A DNA stretch of 43,702 bases from a virus. The number at the start of each line of letters is the position of its first letter. Within the stretch, counting starts at the first letter, position 1. A model generated the notes under the pieces. The model had not been told where the DNA came from, searched no databases, and was given only the letters and a program-made list of their open reading frames with translations. This document shows, in pieces, positions 37,555-43,702 of this stretch. Location of the stretch: IMG/VR virus record IMGVR_UViG_3300043548_000109, positions 1 to 43,702 of that record, one strand, 5' to 3'. The position numbers were made by a program, and so were the translations under genes.

Positions 37555-38426
37555 CCTTTTTTCTCGGCACGAAGGGCAACGTCAGGCTGAGGCGTGCCAC
37601 CTCAGTGCTGATCGGTGCGCTGCAGGATCAGATTGATGCTGCCGACGTGAACACCAGCCTGAACCGGCTGAGCTTCGACAGTGCCGGCGAGAACCTGCTG
37701 ACCGGTGATCGCGTGGATATCAGCACCACCGACGCGCGCGGGCTGGTCTGCTTCACCGGCGCGGCATGGAGCAGCGGCACCGTGGAGGCCGGTATCTCGG
37801 CCTACGTGAACGTGAACGCAGCCGGTGGCCTGCGCTTCTTCCGCACCTTCCAGGATGCGGTCAACAACACGCGCGCGAATGAGCTGGCGCTCTACGCCTT
37901 CGCTGGTGAACCGATCCCGATTGAGTGCCGCGTGCGTGACGTGTCCTACAGCGTGCTCGGCAACGTCATCGACTACACGCTGGCCACCGATCGCGAGGCG
38001 ATCGACACCACCAGCCTCAACGACCGTTTCCGCCAGCTCTACAGCGCCGGCATCCTGAGCGGCAGTGGCTCAATCACCTGCGCCTTCGACTACACGACAG
38101 CCGGCACTGTAGAGGCGCCGCTGCTGATGCTGCAGCTGATCCAGCGCCTCGAGCTCGGCAGTGGCTTCGATTGCGCGCTCTACCTCACCGATAAATCCGT
38201 GGATGCAGGCGTTAATAACGTCTTCTACCAATTCGACGCGATGGTGACAAAGGCCGGCGTGGAAGTACGCGCGGGCGATATCATCAACTGCACGATCGAT
38301 TTCGTGACCACGGGAGAGATCAGGCTGCTGATCGGCTCCATCGATGAATATATCCTCAAGGAAGACGACGACCGCATCAACTTGGAGCAGTCGCTCGACT
38401 TCTTGCTGAAGGAAACTGAGGACTAA
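37551..38426 (+). CDS. Tail protein of unknown function
   Basis: 291 residues, overlapping the previous gene by ATGA. It is beta-rich with 'FFLGTKGNVRLRRATSVLI' at the start, 'VDISTTDARGLVCFTGAAW', 'EPIPIECRVRDVSYSVLGN', 'YTLATDREAIDTTSLNDRF' and an acidic end 'EDDDRINLEQSLDFLLKET'. The start resembles the tube-like neighbour (a G-[NK]-[VL]-x-[FL] pattern), so the two may interact. The family is not recognised. Confidence 0.65.
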   Translation: MTFFLGTKGNVRLRRATSVLIGALQDQIDAADVNTSLNRLSFDSAGENLLTGDRVDISTTDARGLVCFTGAAWSSGTVEAGISAYVNVNAAGGLRFFRTFQDAVNNTRANELALYAFAGEPIPIECRVRDVSYSVLGNVIDYTLATDREAIDTTSLNDRFRQLYSAGILSGSGSITCAFDYTTAGTVEAPLLMLQLIQRLELGSGFDCALYLTDKSVDAGVNNVFYQFDAMVTKAGVEVRAGDIINCTIDFVTTGEIRLLIGSIDEYILKEDDDRINLEQSLDFLLKETED

Positions 38427-38463
38427 CATGGGCTCTAGCAGTGGTGCCCTTGGAGGCTGAGCC

Positions 38464-41400
38464 TTGGCTGACCAGCGCATAACCCAGCTCACGGCTCTGC
38501 CGAAGGCATCGGTGGCAGCCACCGACGTGCTGCCCATTGCCGACGTTTCGGCATCGCAGACGAAGAAGGTCACCGCCAAGGATCTGGTGGATGCCGGCCT
38601 TGATCTGGTCGATGCCGCCTCGATCGATCTCGACAAGCTGGATCAGGCCAGCACCACCAAGCTCGGCACCACCGCGCTGGCGAACGATGCCGTCACGGCC
38701 GCGAAGCTTGCCGACAGCAGCTCGGTGGCGATCAGCGCATCGGCGCCCGTTGCTGACAACTTCGACGGCCGCGGCTGGGTCAACACCAGCACCGGCGAGC
38801 TGCAGGTCTACCGCTCCGGCGCCTACAGCGCGATCACCCCGGTGCTCGCGGATGGTTCCGTCACCACCGCCAAGCTGGCGGATGGCGCTGTCACCACTGC
38901 TAAGGCCAGCAACCTCGGCACCGCAGCACTGGCGGATGGTGCCGTCACCTACGCCAAACTGCAGGACGTTTCCGGCACCGACAAGCTGCTCGGCCGCAGC
39001 ACCGCCGGCTCTGGTGACGTTGAGGAGATCACCTGCACCGCTGCAGGACGTGCGCTGCTCGATGATGCTGACGCTGCCGCCCAGCGCACCACGCTCGGCC
39101 TCGGCACGCTCGCCACGCAGTCCGGCACCTTCTCCGGCACCCACAGCGGCACCACATCCGGCACCAACACCGGCGACCAGACCATCACCCTGACGGGTGA
39201 CGTGACTGGCTCCGGCACCGGCTCCTTCGCGGCGACGATCGCCAGCGGTGCTGTCGTTGAGGCAAAGCTCGGCACCAGCGCTGTCACCACCGCCAAGGTG
39301 GCCGACGATGCGATCACGGCCGCGAAGCTGGCGGATCAGTCCGCTGCCGTGGTGGCAGCCTCCACGCCGGCCGGCTCTGGCGCCTTCATCGGCCAGCAGT
39401 GGCTGAACACCAACACCGGCATTGAATACACCTGGGACGGCACCAGCTGGGTGCGCCAGGCATCGCTCGGCACGATCAGCTTCAGCGACAGCACGCCGCT
39501 GTCGTTCTCTGTTGCCTACCCCGACAACTACAGCGCCACCATCACCACCACGCTCGACACGCAGAGCGCGGCGCGTGTGTTCGCTGGTCCGACCACTGGC
39601 GCCGATGCAGCGCCGACCTTCCGCGCGCTGGTGCCCGGCGACCTGCCGGATGCCACCGGCAGCACCAAGGGCATCATCCAGCCCGGCACCGGCCTGTCGG
39701 TCAGCAGCGGCACGCTGAACCACACCAACAGCACCACTGCTGGCACCTACCCCAAGGTGACGGTGGATGCGCAGGGACACGTCACAGCTGGCACCACGCT
39801 GGCGGAATCGGACATTCCCTCGCTGCCGGCCAGCAAGATCACCAGCGGCACCTTCGCGACGGCGCTGATAGCCGACGATGCGGTGACCGGCGCCAAGCTC
39901 GCCAACTACTCCACCGCCAAGTTCGGCGAGGCGCTGCCCACCGCCGATTTCATCGGCCAGATCTTCTTCAACCCGCTGGATGAGGCCTTCTTCCTGTGGG
40001 ATGGCAACGTCTGGCAGCCGCTGGGCATCTCGGCCGGTTCGGTGATCTTCGCCGGCACCTATGACGCCAGCACCAACCAGATCGCCACCGTCACCACCGA
40101 GGGCTCCTCAATCGGCCTCACGGTCGGTAACGCACTGCCGGCCGCCAGCTCAAGCAACAACGGCTACTACGTGGTGGTCTCCACCGGTGGCACCGGCACT
40201 GCACCGGCGCCGACCGTGGCGCTGGCACCGCCTGACCTGATCCTGTCGAACGGCACGATCTGGACCGAGATCGATGTGTCGTCCACGTTCGTGGCGCAGT
40301 CGGCCAACAACGTCAGCTTCACCCCTGGCGCCTCGGTATCTGCCACCAACGTGCAGGCAGCGATCGAGGAGGTGTCGAACGAATGCCGCAACGCCGACAA
40401 CATCACCAGCGGCACGCTGCTGGCCACCAAGGGCGGCACCGGCACCACCAGCTACACGAAGGGTGACCTGCTCGCGGCATCCAGCAGCACCGCGCTGAGC
40501 AAGCTTGGCGTGGGCACGAACGGTCAGGTGCTGCGCGCCAACAGCGCCACCGCTACCGGCCTCGAGTGGGGCGCCGACTACGTGGGCACCGTCACCAGCG
40601 TGTCCGGCTCCGGCGCCATCTCCGTCACCGATGGCACCACCACGCCTGCGATCAGCGTGGCATCGGCGAGCACCAGCGTGGCTGGCGTGGTTCAGCTGAG
40701 CGACAGCACCGGCACCACCAGCTCCGTGCTGGCTGCCACACCCACCGCGGTGAAGGCGGCCTATGACCTGGCTGCAGCTGCCATGCCCAAGGCTGGCGGC
40801 ACCTTCACCGGTGACGTGACGCTCGGCGCCAACGTGGGCGTGGTGTTCGAGGGCAGCACTGACGACGCGAACGAGACGCGCCTGCTGGCGGCTGATCCGA
40901 CCGCGGACCGACTGATCTACCTGCCGAACGCAGACGGCACGCTGGTGCTCTCTGGCGCCATCGTGAACGCCGACATTGCAGCAGGCGCTGCGATCAGCGG
41001 CAGCAAGATCGTGGCCGGCACCACCAGCGTGGTGGGCGTGGTGCAGCTGACGGATTCGACCAGTAGCACCAGCACCTCGACAGCCGCCACTCCAAACGCG
41101 GTCAAATCGGCCTACGACCTGGCGAACGCTGCGCTGCCCAAGACCGGCGGGACGATGACCGGCGCGATCACCTTCGCGGCCGGCCAGACGATCTCGGGCT
41201 ATGCGGCACTGGCAACCGCGCAGAGCTTCACGGCAGCGCAACGCGGCAGCGTGGTGGCGCTCACCGATGGCGCGACGATCACGCCGGACTTCGCGGCTGG
41301 CAACAACTTCAGCGTGACGCTCGGCGGCAACCGGACACTGGCCAACCCGAGCAACATCACGGCCGGCCAGTCGGGCACGATCGTGATCACGCAGGACGGC

Positions 41401-41556
41401 ACCGGTTCGCGGACGCTGGCTTACGGCAGCAACTGGAAGTTCCCCGGCGGCACCGCGCCTACACTCACGACAACGGCCAGCGCAGTGGACGTGATCGCCT
41501 ACTACGTGGAATCGGCCACCCGCATCACCGCTCGCCTGATCTCGGACGTGAAATGA
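38464..41556 (+). CDS. Tail fibre with repeated AKLADG and fibre-repeat motifs
   Basis: 1,030 residues from a TTG at 38464, supported by GGAGG 7 nt upstream. The N-terminus 'ADQRITQLTALPKASVAAT' is of the type that starts marine phage fibres. Repeats of the form 'TTAKLADGAVTTAK' follow. Two copies of a fibre repeat, 'AATPTAVKAAYDLAAAAMP' and 'AATPNAVKSAYDLANAALP' (about residues 740 and 855), each end in 'GGT[FM]TG'. The C-terminal part has 'GGNRTLANPSNITAGQSGT', a common fibre cap. It likely forms a trimeric side or tip fibre that binds the host. It overlaps the next fibre gene by ATGA. Confidence 0.88.
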   Translation: MADQRITQLTALPKASVAATDVLPIADVSASQTKKVTAKDLVDAGLDLVDAASIDLDKLDQASTTKLGTTALANDAVTAAKLADSSSVAISASAPVADNFDGRGWVNTSTGELQVYRSGAYSAITPVLADGSVTTAKLADGAVTTAKASNLGTAALADGAVTYAKLQDVSGTDKLLGRSTAGSGDVEEITCTAAGRALLDDADAAAQRTTLGLGTLATQSGTFSGTHSGTTSGTNTGDQTITLTGDVTGSGTGSFAATIASGAVVEAKLGTSAVTTAKVADDAITAAKLADQSAAVVAASTPAGSGAFIGQQWLNTNTGIEYTWDGTSWVRQASLGTISFSDSTPLSFSVAYPDNYSATITTTLDTQSAARVFAGPTTGADAAPTFRALVPGDLPDATGSTKGIIQPGTGLSVSSGTLNHTNSTTAGTYPKVTVDAQGHVTAGTTLAESDIPSLPASKITSGTFATALIADDAVTGAKLANYSTAKFGEALPTADFIGQIFFNPLDEAFFLWDGNVWQPLGISAGSVIFAGTYDASTNQIATVTTEGSSIGLTVGNALPAASSSNNGYYVVVSTGGTGTAPAPTVALAPPDLILSNGTIWTEIDVSSTFVAQSANNVSFTPGASVSATNVQAAIEEVSNECRNADNITSGTLLATKGGTGTTSYTKGDLLAASSSTALSKLGVGTNGQVLRANSATATGLEWGADYVGTVTSVSGSGAISVTDGTTTPAISVASASTSVAGVVQLSDSTGTTSSVLAATPTAVKAAYDLAAAAMPKAGGTFTGDVTLGANVGVVFEGSTDDANETRLLAADPTADRLIYLPNADGTLVLSGAIVNADIAAGAAISGSKIVAGTTSVVGVVQLTDSTSSTSTSTAATPNAVKSAYDLANAALPKTGGTMTGAITFAAGQTISGYAALATAQSFTAAQRGSVVALTDGATITPDFAAGNNFSVTLGGNRTLANPSNITAGQSGTIVITQDGTGSRTLAYGSNWKFPGGTAPTLTTTASAVDVIAYYVESATRITARLISDVK

Positions 41557-43702
41557 GCGTGCTCAACAACAGCCTGCTGCTTGGTGCTCCTGCTGGTGCC
41601 GGTGGGTATTCCATCAGCCGTTCGCTGCGGTTCAACTCAGCCGACTCGGCCTTTTTTAGTCGCACCCCCGCATCAGCCGGCAACCGCAAGACGTGGACCT
41701 GGGCGGGCTGGGTGAAGAGAAGTGGCTTGTCTGCTGCTGGCTACAACCACTTGTTCTCAACTGGAACCGTCTTGTCTGAGGCAGGGTATTTCGGTATCTC
41801 ATTCTGGGAAGACAAGTTAGATGTAACAACCGGCGCCGCCGACCTCAGGAAAACGGCTGCTGTCTATAGAGACACCTCCGCCTGGTATCACATTGTTGTT
41901 GCTGTTGATACAACTCAGGCAACCGCCGCAAATCGAGTTAAGGTTTACGTCAACGGGGTTGAAGTCACTGCTTTCTCTACAAATGCAAACCCTACTCAGA
42001 ACGCGGATCTTGCGGTAAACAATACCGGCGCACATGCTCTCGGAAGAAACTCCTACAACAGCTCTGACTATTTCAACGGCCTCCTAGCCGACATCCACTT
42101 CATCGACGGCCAAGCCCTAGACCCTACCAGCTTCGGTGAGTTCTCCGCCACCACCGGCGTGTGGGTGCCTAAAGCGTATACGGGCAGCTACGGCACAAAT
42201 GGTTTCAAACTCAACTTCTCGGATAACAGCACCGCCGCCGCATTAGGGACGGACACTTCTGGGCAGGGGAACACGTGGACCGTCAACAACCTATCCGTCA
42301 CCGCTGGTGCAGGCAACGACAGCCTCGTAGACGTTCCCACTAATGGCAGCGAGGTTGATACGGGAAGTGGGGGGCAGGTGCGGGGGAATTACTGCACTTG
42401 GAATCCGCTGGACAAAGGCAGCAATGTAACTCTCACCAACGGCAATCTAGACGTTTCCACAAACTCAACCTGGAACTCAGTCAGGGCAACTTTCGGCATT
42501 ACGTCTGGCAAGTGGTACTGGGAATACACCATGACCGCCGCCGGGTACACAATGGTTGGCGTAGGTACTCGTGTCATTGATCTTGCTGGATACATTGGCC
42601 AGAGTTCTGCAAGTTACGCCTACTATTCATTGAACGGCAATAAATGGAACAGCGGCTCAGCAGCAAGCTACGGCAATTCCTTCACTACTAACGACGTGGT
42701 TGGCGTCGCTTTTGATGCAGATGCTGGCAAGATCTGGTTTTCTAAAAACGGCACTTGGCAGGCCAGTGGTGATCCCGCTGCAGGCACAAATGCTGCGTAC
42801 ACCAGCATCCCAAGCAGCACTTACTTCCCCACCATTTCGCAAGACAACTCTCTACCTGCTTCCACTGGTGGAACACTGAACGCAGGCGCTCGTAGTTTTG
42901 CCTACACCGCCCCAAGCGGCTTCAAGGCGCTCTGCACGGCAAACCTGCCCGCCCCAGTAGTCACGAAGGCTAATCAGTTTTTCGATGTAGCTCTGTGGTC
43001 GGGAGATGGAACCTCAGGGCGATCCATAGTTCTACCTGGCGAGTTAAGTCCAGACTTTGTTTGGACGAAAATGCGTAATGCTGTTAACCAGCATCTGCTT
43101 TACGACGCCGTTCGTGGCGCCACGATTGCGCTTGCAACTGACAATACGAACGCTGAAACAACGCGCTCGACCACAATCACGTCGTTTAACTCGAATGGTT
43201 TTACGACCGGATCAAGCGCCGATACGAACGGAAGCGGCAATACTTATGTCGCCTGGTGCTGGGACGCAGGCTCAACAACAGTCACGAACACACAAGGCTC
43301 CATCACTTCTAGTGTGAGGGCTAATCCCAGTGCGGGGTTCAGTGTGGCCACCTATACGGGTAATCTTTCATCCGCCGGCGTGTCGACAGTTGGTCACGGA
43401 CTTGGTGTTGCACCGCATCTTGTGATTACTAAGCGCCGTGACGGGGCATCAAATTGGTGCGTTCAACATATTTCTACGTCGTCTGCATCCCAGATTCTTT
43501 TCCTGGATACAACCGACGCTCAGTTCAACACATCTGGCAATGGAACTCTGTCCCGGCCAACGTCTTCCGTTTTTAGCGTAAATAACAGCACCGGACTTGG
43601 CGTCAATGGCCAAACCCACGTCGCCTACTGCTTCGCCCCAGTAGCCGGGTACTCTAGTTTCGGCAGCTACACCGGCAACGGCAGCTCGGATGGGCCGTTT
43701 GT
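41553..43702 (+). CDS. Tail fibre with lectin-like and SPRY domains (cut by the window end)
   Basis: Open from the ATG at 41553 (ATGA overlap) to the window end. It continues at 1-404, about 808 residues in all. The order appears to be a concanavalin/LamG-like domain ('TWTWAGWVKRSGLSAAGYN', 'AWYHIVVAVDTTQATAANR', 'VKVYVNGVEVTAFS', 'DYFNGLLADIHFIDGQAL'). A SPRY-like domain follows ('GKWYWEYTMTAAGYTMVGV', 'VVGVAFDADAGKIWFSKNG'). The repeated C-terminal fibre domain then runs past the join ('FSVATYTGNLSSAGVSTVG', 'GLGVAPHLVITKRRDGASN'). Such lectin and SPRY modules bind carbohydrate or protein receptors. Confidence 0.9.
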   Translation, partial: MSVLNNSLLLGAPAGAGGYSISRSLRFNSADSAFFSRTPASAGNRKTWTWAGWVKRSGLSAAGYNHLFSTGTVLSEAGYFGISFWEDKLDVTTGAADLRKTAAVYRDTSAWYHIVVAVDTTQATAANRVKVYVNGVEVTAFSTNANPTQNADLAVNNTGAHALGRNSYNSSDYFNGLLADIHFIDGQALDPTSFGEFSATTGVWVPKAYTGSYGTNGFKLNFSDNSTAAALGTDTSGQGNTWTVNNLSVTAGAGNDSLVDVPTNGSEVDTGSGGQVRGNYCTWNPLDKGSNVTLTNGNLDVSTNSTWNSVRATFGITSGKWYWEYTMTAAGYTMVGVGTRVIDLAGYIGQSSASYAYYSLNGNKWNSGSAASYGNSFTTNDVVGVAFDADAGKIWFSKNGTWQASGDPAAGTNAAYTSIPSSTYFPTISQDNSLPASTGGTLNAGARSFAYTAPSGFKALCTANLPAPVVTKANQFFDVALWSGDGTSGRSIVLPGELSPDFVWTKMRNAVNQHLLYDAVRGATIALATDNTNAETTRSTTITSFNSNGFTTGSSADTNGSGNTYVAWCWDAGSTTVTNTQGSITSSVRANPSAGFSVATYTGNLSSAGVSTVGHGLGVAPHLVITKRRDGASNWCVQHISTSSASQILFLDTTDAQFNTSGNGTLSRPTSSVFSVNNSTGLGVNGQTHVAYCFAPVAGYSSFGSYTGNGSSDGPF
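43576..43702. repeat. Terminal direct repeat, right copy
   Basis: Identical to 1-127. Removing one copy gives a circular genome of 43,575 bp with an intact fibre gene. Confidence 0.95.

Noticed and set aside
38880-39330. Possible CRISPR-like repeats in the fibre gene
   Set aside because: The repeats are degenerate, in frame and encode AKLADG-type fibre motifs; spacing is irregular and there are no unique spacers.
38377-39780. 467-codon minus-strand frame opposite the fibre gene
   Set aside because: Antisense of the repeat-rich fibre; Gly/Arg/Ala low complexity only.

Overview
The window is one complete tailed-phage genome. The first 127 bases (1-127) recur exactly as the last 127 (43576-43702), so the contig is circular with a unit length of 43,575 bp, and the tail-fibre gene that starts at 41553 continues across the join to base 404. 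The structural genes follow lambda order (Nu1/A/W/B, protease-capsid, FII, U, V, G/GT, H, M/L/K/J positions), which indicates a siphovirus with lambda-type terminase and an HK97-fold capsid. Base composition is GC-rich. The SPRY/lectin-like fibre, the DUF4376-like fibre companion, the small basic protein after it and the small early genes resemble proteins I associate with picocyanobacterial (Synechococcus/Cyanobium) phages. That host guess is inference. I found no integrase, no recognisable CI-type repressor, no rRNA and no CRISPR array, so lysogeny is not supported.

Layout. (1) 1-3470, plus strand: end of the fibre gene, fibre-associated genes, two small membrane proteins (one holin-like), a two-domain endolysin (GH24 muramidase + M15 peptidase), a Dcd-like dCTP deaminase, then a strong terminator. 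(2) 3564-4287, minus strand: three small genes read from a promoter-like element. (3) 4348-5233, plus strand: small acidic protein, HNH endonuclease, a 62-aa gene and a textbook terminator. (4) 8705-5324, minus strand: an operon of fourteen very small genes, nearly all joined by 1-8 nt start/stop overlaps (one by 38 nt). It ends in a tRNA-like structure and starts at a second copy of the promoter-like element. (5) 11207-8701, mostly minus strand: RecE-like PD-(D/E)XK exonuclease, RecT annealase, an HTH protein, a small protein with an SSB-like acidic tip, and a zinc-ribbon protein. (6) 11208-11297: divergent control region with three phased AGTTGCGG repeats. (7) 11298-19276, plus strand: the DNA-metabolism operon, comprising an SNF2-type helicase fused to a DNA methyltransferase, a second SF2 helicase, a PAPS-reductase-like protein, a VRR-NUC nuclease, a ribbon-helix-helix protein, a small Cys-rich protein and a primase-helicase. 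(8) 19246-19590: nine GTTAC(G/A) motifs plus an AT-rich tract, a candidate replication origin. (9) 19591-43702, plus strand: a tail-completion-like gene, a possible cos region, then packaging, head, tail and fibres.

How the parts work together: the RecE/RecT pair and the helicase/primase operon would recombine, modify and copy the DNA. The Nu1/A-type terminase would package it into heads made from a protease-capsid fusion. Tail assembly uses a G/GT pair with a canonical -1 slippery site. Expression control appears to rely on overlapping start/stop codons, a hairpin-bridged ribosome binding site at 26824-26865, the duplicated promoter-like element and the phased repeats.
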